Shown here piece after piece: positions 54,800 to 63,755 of a stretch of 64,000 bases of DNA. Source of the stretch: CALKXV01 sp965228905. Its GTDB lineage: Bacteria > Pseudomonadota > Alphaproteobacteria > Rhodobacterales > Rhodobacteraceae. The translations under genes were made by a program, and so were the position numbers. The stretch's first letter is position 1. Every line of letters begins with the position of its first letter. Where the stretch lies: the NCBI GenBank assembly GCA_965228905.1, contig CBDDII010000002.1, positions 992,001 through 1,056,000 of the forward strand. The letters run 5' to 3'. A model generated the notes under the pieces. The model was not told the origin of the DNA, made no database searches, and worked only from the letters and a program-made list of their open reading frames with translations.

Positions 54800-56433
54800 T
54801 GCACCTTTACGACCTGATGGCGAAGAGCTTTGCGAACGAAGGTGTTGCCGATTGTTTCGCGCTTTTGGGGGATGCCAACATGGCCTTCGCGACCCGGCTT
54901 CAGGAAGCCGGATGTCGGATGGTTTATGTCAGGCACGAACATTGCGCCGCCGCCGCCGCCATGGCCTATGCCCGCAAGACCGGAGATGTGGGGGTTGCGA
55001 CCGTGACTTGCGGTCCGGGGCTGACGCAGTTGATGACGGCACTGCCCGCCGCCGTCAGGGCGCGTCTGCCCATTGTGGTTCTGGCGGGGGAGGCTCCGAT
55101 CTCGAAAGGCTGGTACAATCAGGCCATCGACCAGGCCCCCTTCGTTGCGGCCACGGGGGCTGCCTATGTGCCGATCCACCATGCGGGTCGTGCCCCTGTC
55201 GCGATCCGCGACGCCTTTTTGCAAGCCCGCCGCGAGCGGCGTCCGGTGGTGATCGGCGTGCCTTTCGACTTGCAGGAGGCCGAGTGGACAGGATCGGAAG
55301 CGCTGCCCGCGCCTTCGACCACCCTGCTTCCCAGGCCAAGCCCCGTCCCCCCGAACCCCGAGGATGTAACCAGGGCGGTCACGCGCATCTCGGACGCCAA
55401 GCGCATCGTCTTGGTGGCGGGATTGGGGGTCGTTGCTGCCAAGGCGGGTCCAGCCTGCCGGGCTTTGGCCGAACGTCTGGACGCCCCGCTTGCCACGACG
55501 CTTCCCGCGCGCGGGTTGTTCTGGGACGATCCCTATTGCCTTGGCATTGCCGGGGGCTTTTCGCCCGACATCGCGCGGGAGTATCTGGGCAAGGCGGACC
55601 TCGTGATCGTGGTGGGTGCCTCGCTGGCCAGTCACATGGCGGATGCGGGCAAGCTTTGGCCGACGGCCGAGGTGCTTCAGATCGACATGGACCCGGTCGC
55701 CATATCGCAGGGCAGGGTGGCGGCGCAGCATCACCTTCGCGCCGATGCCCGTCTGGGCGTCGAAGCACTGGTGGCTGCCTTGCCCGAGCGCCCCAACTCT
55801 CTGCGAAGCGAGGATTTGGCGCACCGCATCGCCACCGAACCCGCCGACGGCGCCGAAGCACCGGCCGACGCGGGTGGACATGATCCGCGCGATGTCGTGG
55901 CGGCGCTGAACGCGGCGATCCCGAAGGGCTGGCAGTTGGTCAACTCCTCGGGCCATTGTTCCTATTTCTTTGCGCAGATGCCGGGGCGGCCTTACGAGGA
56001 ATTCCTGACTATCCGCGAGTTCGGTGCCATAGGGAACGGAACATCCTTTGCCATGGGGGTGGCCGCCGCGCACCGGGGACAGCCGGTTGTGCTGTTCGAC
56101 GGTGACGGAAGTTTCCTGATGCATGTGCAGGAATTGGAAACGATGCTGCGTCACGAATTGCCGATCCTGAGTGTGGTTCTGAATGACGGGGCCTATGGGT
56201 CGGAGATCCACAAGCTGAGGGCCGAGGGGCTTTCCGATGCGGGTGCCGTTTTCGGGCGCACGGATCTTGGTGCCATTGCGCGGGGATTTGGCGCAGGTGG
56301 TGCGCGTCTGGACGATCTGGCTGATCTTGCGGGCGAGATCGAGGCTTTCGAGGCCAATCCGCGCCCCACGGTTCTGGACATCCCGATCAGTGACCGGATC
56401 GTGTCGCCGGTGATCCGGCGAAGCCATCTGTGA
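54799..56433 (+). CDS. Thiamine-diphosphate-dependent enzyme, acetolactate synthase/decarboxylase family
   Basis: A 544-residue ThDP enzyme. The activating glutamate is in VRHEHCAAAAAMAYARKTG near residue 50, the middle domain is DHS-like (LVLVAGLGVVAAKAG region), and the ThDP motif is DGDGSFLMHVQELETMLR...VVLNDGAYG near residues 434-470. There is no oxalyl-CoA or sulfoacetaldehyde signature I can name, so substrate is open: a 2-oxo acid decarboxylase or carboligase. It is coupled to the PrpF gene by a one-base overlap and ends 11 bp before the dehydrogenase start. Confidence 0.87.
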   Translation: MHLYDLMAKSFANEGVADCFALLGDANMAFATRLQEAGCRMVYVRHEHCAAAAAMAYARKTGDVGVATVTCGPGLTQLMTALPAAVRARLPIVVLAGEAPISKGWYNQAIDQAPFVAATGAAYVPIHHAGRAPVAIRDAFLQARRERRPVVIGVPFDLQEAEWTGSEALPAPSTTLLPRPSPVPPNPEDVTRAVTRISDAKRIVLVAGLGVVAAKAGPACRALAERLDAPLATTLPARGLFWDDPYCLGIAGGFSPDIAREYLGKADLVIVVGASLASHMADAGKLWPTAEVLQIDMDPVAISQGRVAAQHHLRADARLGVEALVAALPERPNSLRSEDLAHRIATEPADGAEAPADAGGHDPRDVVAALNAAIPKGWQLVNSSGHCSYFFAQMPGRPYEEFLTIREFGAIGNGTSFAMGVAAAHRGQPVVLFDGDGSFLMHVQELETMLRHELPILSVVLNDGAYGSEIHKLRAEGLSDAGAVFGRTDLGAIARGFGAGGARLDDLADLAGEIEAFEANPRPTVLDIPISDRIVSPVIRRSHL

Positions 56434-56444
56434 AGGGAGAGACG

Positions 56445-57419
56445 ATGAAGGTTCACATTCTTGACGACTGGTTCGACACGCTGCGGACCTTGCCGAGTTT
56501 TGCTCGGCTCGACGGTCACGAGGTGACGGTCTGGAACGACCATTGCGAAGACGTGGACACGCTTGCAGAGAGGCTGGCAGAGGCCGAGTGCATCGTGCTG
56601 TTCAGGGAGCGCACGCCGGTCACCGCGGCCCTTCTGGAGCGTTTGGCGAACCTCAAGTTGATCAGTCAGCGCAGCGTCTATCCCCATGTCGATGTTCCGG
56701 CCTGTACGGCAAACGATGTGCTTTTGTGTTCCAACATGCATTCGGACACACCTTCGATTGCGGCATCCGAACTGACGTTTGGCTTGATCCTTGCCTCGGC
56801 CCGCCAAATCCCGCAGCAGATGGAAAGCCTGCGGGCAGGGAACTGGCAGATGGCACCGGGCCAGACACTTTCGGGGCGGCGATTGGGCCTTTATGGCTAT
56901 GGCCGGATCGGCGGGCAGGTTGCGAAATACGCCGAGGCGTTCGGGATGAAGGTCTGGTGGTGGGGGTCCGAGGATGGGCGCGCGCGGGCTGCGAAGGATG
57001 GCGCGGAGGTTGCCCCGGATCGCGAGGCTTTCTTTGCCGAAAGCGATTTCGTTTCGATCCATGTCCGCCTGAAACCCGAGACGCGCGGCATCGTGACGGC
57101 TGATGATCTGCTTGCCATGCGTTCCGGTGCGACTTTCGTCAACACCTCGCGGTCGGGTCTTGTGGAACCCGGCGCTTTGGAGTCCGCCTTGGAGGCGGGA
57201 CGCCCCGGACGGATTGCGCTGGACGTTTTCGACGTCGAGCCGCTGACCGATGCCAGCGATCCGATCATCAACCACCCGAACGTCATCGCGACCCCGCATA
57301 TTGGATATGTGACCGAAGACGAACTCGACCTGCAATTTGCCGACATCTACGACCAGATAAACGCCTATGCCGCCGGAGCGCCGATCCATGCGATCAACCC
57401 GGAGGTTCTGGAAGGGTGA
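56445..57419 (+). CDS. D-2-hydroxyacid dehydrogenase
   Basis: A 324-residue NAD-dependent dehydrogenase. The NAD fold is GLYGYGRIGGQVAKYAEAFG near residue 148; catalytic Arg is in NTSRSGLVEPGAL, Glu in DVFDVEPL and His in ATPHIGYV. The ATG at 56445 follows GGGAGAG; an upstream GTG would add five residues. D-3-phosphoglycerate, glyoxylate or hydroxypyruvate reductases are close relatives. It probably handles a 2-hydroxy or 2-oxo acid made by the ThDP or PrpF steps. Confidence 0.88.
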   Translation: MKVHILDDWFDTLRTLPSFARLDGHEVTVWNDHCEDVDTLAERLAEAECIVLFRERTPVTAALLERLANLKLISQRSVYPHVDVPACTANDVLLCSNMHSDTPSIAASELTFGLILASARQIPQQMESLRAGNWQMAPGQTLSGRRLGLYGYGRIGGQVAKYAEAFGMKVWWWGSEDGRARAAKDGAEVAPDREAFFAESDFVSIHVRLKPETRGIVTADDLLAMRSGATFVNTSRSGLVEPGALESALEAGRPGRIALDVFDVEPLTDASDPIINHPNVIATPHIGYVTEDELDLQFADIYDQINAYAAGAPIHAINPEVLEG

Positions 57420-58111
57420 GTGCGATGACGACCACGCCGGAGCTTGCGGGCGTCGGATCTTCGGGCAGGCTGCGGGTTGCCATCAACACCGGGAACCGGG
57501 CGCTGGTGCAAGTTTCGGGGCAGTCCCTGAATGGCGTCAGCCCGGCCCTTGCCCGCCGATTGTGCGCTGAACTGAAACTCGACATGCAGCCCGTCGTTTA
57601 TGACGGCGCGGGGAAGGTGTTTGCAGACGCCGGGAACGACGTCTGGGACGTTGCCTTTCTGGCGATTGATCCGGTGCGTGCGGAACGCGTCAGTTTCACG
57701 CGGCCTTACCATGTGATCGAAGCGACCTATGCGGTGCGGGCCAAGGACGGGCTGGCTGATGTCGCGGAGGTGGATAGCGAAGGCGTGACCGTACTGACCT
57801 CGACCGGGTCGGCCTATGATCTTTACTTGCGCGGAAATCTTGCCAGGGCGACGCTTGAACATTCGGGTACGCCGAGCGAGAGTTTTGCAGAGTTTCGCGA
57901 CGGACGTGCCGATGCCGTGGCCGGGGTGCGTGCCTCGCTCCAGCGGTTTTTCGGAGAAGACCCGGCGTTTCGGATTCTGAGCGGGACTTTGACGCGGGTG
58001 GAGCAGGCGATGGTTTTGCCGGGCGCGTCGAACCCGTTGATCGGGGCGCTGGACGAATTCGTTGCCACGGCAATCGCGGAAGGGGTCGTGGCGGCAGAAC
58101 TGGCAGGATGA
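57416..58111 (+). CDS. Family 3 periplasmic-binding-fold protein without signal peptide
   Basis: About 231 residues of the amino-acid-binding (PBPb) fold: GRLRVAINTGNRALVQ, then DVAFLAIDPVRAERVSFTRPYHVIEATYAV and LTSTGSAYDLYL, the ligand-binding landmarks. There is no signal sequence, and no permease or ATPase of this type nearby, so it should stay in the cytoplasm. Starts are GTG at 57416 (overlapping the upstream stop) or ATG at 57425. Such proteins may be enzymes (cyclohexadienyl dehydratase shares this fold) or ligand sensors. The operon context suggests a catalytic role (inference). Confidence 0.75.
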   Translation: MSAMTTTPELAGVGSSGRLRVAINTGNRALVQVSGQSLNGVSPALARRLCAELKLDMQPVVYDGAGKVFADAGNDVWDVAFLAIDPVRAERVSFTRPYHVIEATYAVRAKDGLADVAEVDSEGVTVLTSTGSAYDLYLRGNLARATLEHSGTPSESFAEFRDGRADAVAGVRASLQRFFGEDPAFRILSGTLTRVEQAMVLPGASNPLIGALDEFVATAIAEGVVAAELAG

Positions 58112-58124
58112 AAAGGAAACTCCC

Positions 58125-58988
58125 ATGCGTGTCGCATTCATTGGATTTGGCGAGGCCGCTCGCGCCTTCGTCGACAGCCTTGCGGCCACTGCGCCGTCAA
58201 TCACTTTCGCGGCCTTTGATCTGAGGCAGGACGACGAAATGGCGAAGGCCATGTCCAGCCGCGACGTCAGGATGGGGGCGGACCCTTGCGCGGCGATTGA
58301 AGGCGCGGATTGGGTGTTCAGCGCGGTCACCGCCGATCAGAGTTTTCTTGCGGCAAAGTCGGTGGAGGCGGGGCTGGCAGCGGGGCAGGTATTTTTTGAC
58401 ATCAACTCGGTATCGCCGGAAAGGAAGCGCAAGACGGCGGCCTTGGTCGTCGCACAGGGGGCGGATTACATCGACATGGCCGTGATGGCGCCGGTGCATC
58501 CGAAGGGACATGCAACGCCTGTCCTGACGGCTGGAAGAAGGGCTGCGGAGATGAACAAGGCCCTGGCGGAATTGGGATTTTCCTCTGAAGCGGTCGGTGT
58601 TGAACCGGGCGAGGCGACGGCGATCAAGATGGTGCGGTCGCTTTTTGTCAAAGGTCTTGAGGCGATCACCGTCGAAGCGCTTTTGGCCGCTTCCGCCTCA
58701 GGCTGTTTCGAACGTGTCTATGCGTCGCTTTCCAAAAGCTTTCCGGGATTAGGGTGGCCGGAACACGCCGCTTATGCCTTTGAACGCACATTGAAACATG
58801 GCAATCGGCGGGCGGCGGAGATGCGGGAAAGTGCGGTCACACTGGACGGGTTGGGATTGCAGGGTGGGCTGGCGGACAGAATCGCGGATGTTCAAGAGGC
58901 CATGGGGGCGCTGGAAGTGAGCGACCTTGAAGGCGGGGACCTTGCCGGGGCGGTTTCGCTTGTGGCCCGTCGGCGAACCAAAGGCTAG
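58125..58988 (+). CDS. NAD-binding 3-hydroxyisobutyrate/6-phosphogluconate dehydrogenase-like protein (DUF1932 type)
   Basis: A 287-residue beta-hydroxyacid dehydrogenase relative. The Rossmann start is MRVAFIGFGEAARAF, the family's DINSVSPERKRKTAAL and MAPVHPKGHATPV regions are near residues 90 and 125, and the catalytic-lysine region is GEATAIKMVRSLFVKGLEAI near residue 167. A C-terminal all-helical DUF1932 domain follows. Relatives dehydrogenate 3-hydroxy acids. It follows the binding-fold gene by 13 bp and converges on the LysR gene. Confidence 0.85.
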   Translation: MRVAFIGFGEAARAFVDSLAATAPSITFAAFDLRQDDEMAKAMSSRDVRMGADPCAAIEGADWVFSAVTADQSFLAAKSVEAGLAAGQVFFDINSVSPERKRKTAALVVAQGADYIDMAVMAPVHPKGHATPVLTAGRRAAEMNKALAELGFSSEAVGVEPGEATAIKMVRSLFVKGLEAITVEALLAASASGCFERVYASLSKSFPGLGWPEHAAYAFERTLKHGNRRAAEMRESAVTLDGLGLQGGLADRIADVQEAMGALEVSDLEGGDLAGAVSLVARRRTKG

Positions 58989-59003
58989 AAAGGCCGCCCC
59001 ATC

Positions 59004-59912
59004 CTAAGACGTCGCGACGCTTAGAATGCTTTTCCGGACGGCTGCCGCGCTGCGGCTTTCGACCTTGCCGCGCCGGGTCAGGATGCCGACGGGTCGCGAG
59101 ATCGCCATGTCGGACACGGTGCGCCCGACGACATGGCGCACTGCCGCTCCTTTAAGCGACGACACTGGCACGAAGGCCACCCCAACCCCGCCGGACACGA
59201 GATCCAGCGCAGTGGCGGTGCGGTTGACTTCGAAGGTCCAGCGCAGGAGCAGATCCATCCGGGCCAGCGCTTCGTCCAGCAAAAGCCGGTTTCCCGTGCC
59301 GCGCGCGGGCAGGATCAGGCGTTCTTCCACAAGATCGGCGGGCTGGATCTGTTCCATCTCGGCCAGGGGATGATCGCTGCGCAAGGCCAGCACCATTCTT
59401 TCGTCGAACAAGGGCTGAAACGCGGTGTTCGGTTCCATCGCGGGCAGGGTGCAGACAGCGAAGTCGGCTTCTCCGTTCGATACGGCGACGGCTGTTTCGT
59501 TGGCCGAGAGATCCAGAAAGCGGATGCGGGGAACCACGCCTTCGCTGGCCAGATGCGCCAAGGCTGCGGGAAAGATGCGCGACATGACAGAAGGGACCGA
59601 GGCGACCGTCACGATTGCCTGGCGCTGGTGTTCGAAGGCGATGCTGTCGTCGCGCATGGCGCGGGCGATGTCGGTCGCATCGTCGATCAGGGCTTCGGCG
59701 CGGGCCTGCAATCGTTTGGCCGCCAGCGTGGGGATGACCGAGCGTGTATTGCGTTCAAAGAGGCTGGAGCCAAGGGCCTGTTCCAGTTTCGCGATACGCC
59801 GCGACACGGCGGGTTGCGACAGGTTCAGGCGCGCCGCTGCTCCGTGGAATGTCCCGACCTCCATGACGGCAAGAAAGGCCGAGAGGTCTTCCAATTCGTA
59901 ATTGATGCTCAT
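59004..59912 (-). CDS. LysR-family transcriptional regulator
   Basis: A 302-residue regulator. The N-terminal helix-turn-helix is LSAFLAVMEVGTFHGAAARLNLSQPAVSRRIAKLEQALGSSLF, with a typical inducer-binding domain after residue 90. It is divergent from the TcuA-like gene across 91 bp, where AT-rich DNA with TTGCGAATTTTATTGCA could carry its site. It probably controls the flavoprotein, and perhaps the whole island, in answer to the carboxylate. Confidence 0.9.
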   Translation of the reverse strand: MSINYELEDLSAFLAVMEVGTFHGAAARLNLSQPAVSRRIAKLEQALGSSLFERNTRSVIPTLAAKRLQARAEALIDDATDIARAMRDDSIAFEHQRQAIVTVASVPSVMSRIFPAALAHLASEGVVPRIRFLDLSANETAVAVSNGEADFAVCTLPAMEPNTAFQPLFDERMVLALRSDHPLAEMEQIQPADLVEERLILPARGTGNRLLLDEALARMDLLLRWTFEVNRTATALDLVSGGVGVAFVPVSSLKGAAVRHVVGRTVSDMAISRPVGILTRRGKVESRSAAAVRKSILSVATS

Positions 59913-60003
59913 GGCGTATCAATTGCGAATTTTATTGCATTGGTCAACGGGCGGGGGGGTCTGTTATTCGATCAAGCAAGGCAAAACAGGGAAGAGACGT
60001 GAC

Positions 60004-61473
60004 ATGACAAGGAAATCCATCATCGTGGTCGGGTCAGGGAACGCAGCCATGTCCGCAGGCATCGCGGCACTGGACGCCGGTGCGGACGTTCTGATGCTGG
60101 AAAAGGCGCCCGAGAAACTGGCGGGCGGCAACACCAAGTACACGGCGGGGGCGATGCGCTTTGCCTATGAAACGTCCGAAGAGTTGCTGCCGCTTCTGTC
60201 CAACCCCGATGATCCGCGCATCGCACGCACCGATTTCGGCCAATACACCAAGGAGAAATTTTCGTCCGATCTTCTGGGCTTCAACGAAGGCGCTCCGCTG
60301 ACTGTGGAACAAGAGGTGCTGGTGTCGCAATCCTACGATGCCCTGAAGTGGCTGGCCGGTCACGGTGTGACCTATGAGCCGATCTATTCCCGCCAGAGCT
60401 TTGAAAAGGACGGGCGCTTCATCTTTTGGGGCGGGCTGACCCTTGCTGCCGACAACGAAGGCGTTGGCCTTTTCGACATGGAATTGGCCGCGTTTCAACG
60501 TCTTGGCGGGAAGATCCGTTACGAGGCGGGGGTGACCGAGCTTATCAATGATGGTACGAAAGTGACAGGTGTGCGGGTCGGCGATGAAGAGATCACCGCT
60601 GACGCCGTGATCCTGGCCTGCGGTGGTTTTGAATCCAGCGACAGCTTGCGGGCCGAGTTGATCGGCCCCGATTGGTCGGTCGCCAAGGTGCGCGGGACGC
60701 CGCACAACACGGGTGATGGTTTGCGGCTGGCCGAGGAGTTGGGGGCGATGCGCTATGGCCGTTTCGACGGCTGCCACGCCACGCCGATGGACCTTCACAT
60801 GAAGAACTACGGCAACCTCGACCTGCCGCCGAAAGAACGCAAGAACTATCGCAAGATCTGCTATTTCCTGGGCGTCATGCTGAACGCGAAGGGCGAACGC
60901 TTTGTCGACGAGGGCATCAATTTTCGCAACTACACCTATGCGCAATTCGGTCGCGCCGTGCTGGAGCAGCCGAGGCATTTTGCGTGGCAGATCTTCGACG
61001 ACAAGGTGAAGGACCTGCTTTATGGCGAGTATCATTTCCACGACGCGAGCTATGTCGAAGCCGATACTCTGGCGGGGCTGGTGGAGAAGCTGGAAGGCGT
61101 CGATCAGGCCGGAGCCATGGCCACACTTGCCGGGTACAACGCTGCCGTCGATGAGGCGACCGCATTCGATCCGACGGTGCTGGATGGCAAATCGACCAGG
61201 GGGCTGGCGCTGGAAAAGACGAACTGGGCACAGAAATTCGACACGCCCCCGTTCCGCGCCTACCCGGTCACGGGCGGGATCACCTTTACCTATGGCGGTC
61301 TGAAGGTGAACGAGGCGGGGAACGTGTTGCGCGAGGATCAAAGCCCGATCGAGGGGCTTCATGCGGCGGGGGAGTTGGTCGGCGGCGTGTTTTTTGGCGG
61401 CTATCCGGGTGGGTCCGGCTTGACCTCGGGCACCGTTTTCGGTCGGCGCGCGGGGCTGGGGGCTGCCGGGTAG
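60004..61473 (+). CDS. tcuA: FAD-dependent dehydrogenase/fumarate reductase flavoprotein, TcuA-like
   Basis: A 489-residue flavoprotein. The FAD motif is IIVVGSGNAAMSAGIAALDAGADVLMLEKA, and NTKYTAGAMRF, GGFESSDSLRAELIG and HAAGELVGGVFFGGYPGGSGLTSG are the other family marks. TcuA oxidises tricarballylate to cis-aconitate; fumarate reductase and 3-ketosteroid dehydrogenases share the fold. No TcuB Fe-S partner was found here, so electrons may leave by another route. A LysR gene is divergent. Confidence 0.82.
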   Translation: MTRKSIIVVGSGNAAMSAGIAALDAGADVLMLEKAPEKLAGGNTKYTAGAMRFAYETSEELLPLLSNPDDPRIARTDFGQYTKEKFSSDLLGFNEGAPLTVEQEVLVSQSYDALKWLAGHGVTYEPIYSRQSFEKDGRFIFWGGLTLAADNEGVGLFDMELAAFQRLGGKIRYEAGVTELINDGTKVTGVRVGDEEITADAVILACGGFESSDSLRAELIGPDWSVAKVRGTPHNTGDGLRLAEELGAMRYGRFDGCHATPMDLHMKNYGNLDLPPKERKNYRKICYFLGVMLNAKGERFVDEGINFRNYTYAQFGRAVLEQPRHFAWQIFDDKVKDLLYGEYHFHDASYVEADTLAGLVEKLEGVDQAGAMATLAGYNAAVDEATAFDPTVLDGKSTRGLALEKTNWAQKFDTPPFRAYPVTGGITFTYGGLKVNEAGNVLREDQSPIEGLHAAGELVGGVFFGGYPGGSGLTSGTVFGRRAGLGAAG

Positions 61474-61522
61474 GCGGCTATTCCGGGGGGGGTGCGCCTT
61501 CTGATGACTGGAGCCTCGATCC

Positions 61523-62272
61523 TCACTCTGTCACGACATTCCATTCGCTAAGCTCTTCCGCCGTGAGGATGTAGATCTCGTCGGCGGGGGTCGCCATGGC
61601 GGGCCCCATGATCCTGAGGTCGACGCCCATTTCGTCGAGGTGGTTCAGCACATCGGCCTGGCCGCGCTGGATGCTTTCGACGGCCAGAAAGGCGGGCAGG
61701 ATGCGGGATTCGCCGAAGCTGTGCTGGTGGACACCCAGTCTCGCGGTTTCGGACGTGCGCCGTTCCGTGCCGCCGACGAAGATATAGGGGCACGCGGAGA
61801 GGCAGACCGCACGATCGGCAAGTTGGGTTGCCGCTCCGATGTCGCGGAGCGTGCGCCCGATGTCGAGGGCATCGCGCACACTGCCGCCGGGGCTGTCGAG
61901 TTGGACGATACCGGGGCGGGTCTGGCGAAACTGCTCCACGATCCGCGCGCCATCGCCCTCGGCAATGGCACCGCGCAGGCGCAACCCGGTGACCCCGTCG
62001 ATTTCCACGCTTTCGGCGACAAGTCGGCGGGGCATGTCCGGATCGACGCCGGGGCCCGGCATAGCCGGACGGTTCGGTCTGTAATGTCGGGTCTGGTCGC
62101 CGGGGCCGATGGGCTGATCAAGCTCAGGCGCGTCGGACGGCGACAAAAGGTTGGGGAGCCTTGGCAGTAGATCGATGGCAATCAGCAACCCGGCCAGAGC
62201 GATCTGGGCCCCGAGCAGCCATTTAATCACCCGAAAGGTGCTGTTCGACCCTGTTTCGGTAGCGTCGCTCAC
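61523..62272 (-). CDS. Membrane-anchored ClpP-fold protein (COG3904-like)
   Basis: A 249-residue protein with one N-terminal membrane segment (about residues 15-36) and a ClpP/crotonase-type domain. LDSPGGSVRDALDIGRTLRDIG and the CLSACPYIFVGG motif match the glycine-rich oxyanion strand and nucleophile elbow of this fold. Whether it is an active protease is unclear; the Ser in SAC is a candidate nucleophile. The start is GTG at 62272, overlapping the stop of the upstream membrane-protein gene by four bases. The pair is a conserved-looking unit of unknown role. Confidence 0.7.
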   Translation of the reverse strand: MSDATETGSNSTFRVIKWLLGAQIALAGLLIAIDLLPRLPNLLSPSDAPELDQPIGPGDQTRHYRPNRPAMPGPGVDPDMPRRLVAESVEIDGVTGLRLRGAIAEGDGARIVEQFRQTRPGIVQLDSPGGSVRDALDIGRTLRDIGAATQLADRAVCLSACPYIFVGGTERRTSETARLGVHQHSFGESRILPAFLAVESIQRGQADVLNHLDEMGVDLRIMGPAMATPADEIYILTAEELSEWNVVTE

Positions 62273-63540
62273 TCGACTGCCCTTGGTGTCGAACGGGTTT
62301 CCGGTTCGGGCTGGATTGCTGTTGTTCCAGGTGGGCTTACTTCGGCTTCTTCAACCTGCCTCAGGGCGACGACGGCGGCGCGCAACTCGGCGACTGTCAT
62401 GGCGTCATCGGCATCGACCGGGTCTCGTCCGGCGCGGATGGCGCTTTGGGCGACGGCGACGATCAACACGAGGACGGCGGGCAGAAGGTCGATCGCGATG
62501 GCCCCGGCCCAGGAAGGGGCGAAGTTCCGGGCGTATCGGATGACCGCGTCTGCGGTGGAGATGGGCGTGTAGACAACCTCGGCCGGTGGGGCGAGGGCAA
62601 GGACTTCGGCGGCCGCCACCTGAAGCGTTTCGGCCCGCTGCGCCAGAACTTCCAAAAGCGAGGTGATCGTGGCCTGCTGCGCCGCCTGGCCGCCGGAATC
62701 GCCCGCATCAAGCCGGGGTAGGACCACGGATTGGGCCAGGTCACGGGCGGCGCGGTCTACGAGGGGGGCCACGGAAAGCTGGCGCAACTCGGTGATGACC
62801 CCGGCCAGCCGGACCGATTCCTCGGAGAACTCGACGCCGCGCTCGGACACGGGGCCAGAGGCGACGATCAGGGCGCGCATCCGGCTGAGAATCGCGTTGC
62901 CTTCGCCGAAGGCCGCGGCGACTGGTGCTTCCTGGGCGGCAATCAGGTCTTCCAGTGCGGCCAGTTCGTCGGACTTTTGGGTCAGCACGCGGAAGACGGC
63001 TCCGCGTCCCGCCAGACCTGAAAGCCCTCCCGAGGCTTCCTGTTGCGACAAATCCTGAAAACTCTGACGGGTGCGACCGACGTCCAGCCGCAGGGCCTGG
63101 CCTTGCAGGGCGATCTGATGGGCGCGTTCCAGAGAGGCCTGATATTCCTGCACCGTGCGCGCCAGATGCTGTTCTACCGCTGCCGACCCCGCCAATGCAG
63201 CGGCGTTCAGCCATGACGACATCGCGACGATGGCGGCGGATCCCAGCACCATGGACAGCACCAGCCACATGCGCAGGGCCGCCGTCCGCATGGCGGGCAA
63301 AAGGCGCATGAGGTAGGACCAGAAGACGAATATGCCGGTCGAAACCGCCGCGCTATAGGCGACGGCGGCAAAGAGGGAAAGCGCGCCGCCGTCATCCAGC
63401 AACCCCCGCACGCCGAGGTAAGTGTAGATGCCCGAGGCGACGGCCAGAACCCCCAAAGCGGCGGATGTGAAACTGTCCAGCCAATTCAAATGGCCTTCGA
63501 CCTCGCGCGCGTGGCGAAGCCCGCTTGTTTGCGTTTTCAT
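62269..63540 (-). CDS. Unknown membrane protein with long helical extracytoplasmic region
   Basis: A 423-residue protein. Three membrane segments lie before residue 125 (TYLGVRGLL, FVFWSYLMRLL and VLGSAAIVAMSSW regions), then a long Ala/Gln/Glu-rich helical stretch, about residues 125-350, probably coiled coil, then a fourth segment (AIAIDLLPAVLVLIVAVAQSA), and a short cytoplasmic tail. AAAGGAG lies 5 bp before the ATG. No family recognised. It is coupled to the ClpP-fold gene and may present or recruit its substrate (inference). Confidence 0.7.
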   Translation of the reverse strand: MKTQTSGLRHAREVEGHLNWLDSFTSAALGVLAVASGIYTYLGVRGLLDDGGALSLFAAVAYSAAVSTGIFVFWSYLMRLLPAMRTAALRMWLVLSMVLGSAAIVAMSSWLNAAALAGSAAVEQHLARTVQEYQASLERAHQIALQGQALRLDVGRTRQSFQDLSQQEASGGLSGLAGRGAVFRVLTQKSDELAALEDLIAAQEAPVAAAFGEGNAILSRMRALIVASGPVSERGVEFSEESVRLAGVITELRQLSVAPLVDRAARDLAQSVVLPRLDAGDSGGQAAQQATITSLLEVLAQRAETLQVAAAEVLALAPPAEVVYTPISTADAVIRYARNFAPSWAGAIAIDLLPAVLVLIVAVAQSAIRAGRDPVDADDAMTVAELRAAVVALRQVEEAEVSPPGTTAIQPEPETRSTPRAVE

Positions 63541-63755
63541 GGCGTCTCCTTTGAAGAAAAGGTGGTGCCATACGCCTGAAATGGCAAGTGACGTATCTGA
63601 GAGAAGCACAAAAACGCTGGTTGTTCAGTTTGTTGCTCGATGAGGCTGATGTGGAATTCGCCGTCTCTCATCCCGGCTGCGTGGCGTGCGGTATCGACTT
63701 TCGATGAACAGCGTGACAAAGCGGGCGCGGGCATGAAAAAGGCGTGCAATTTCGC

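Noticed and set aside
54502..56427. 641-codon minus-strand open frame across the PrpF and ThDP genes
   Set aside because: Opposite strand of clear ThDP and PrpF motifs; no domain recognisable in it.
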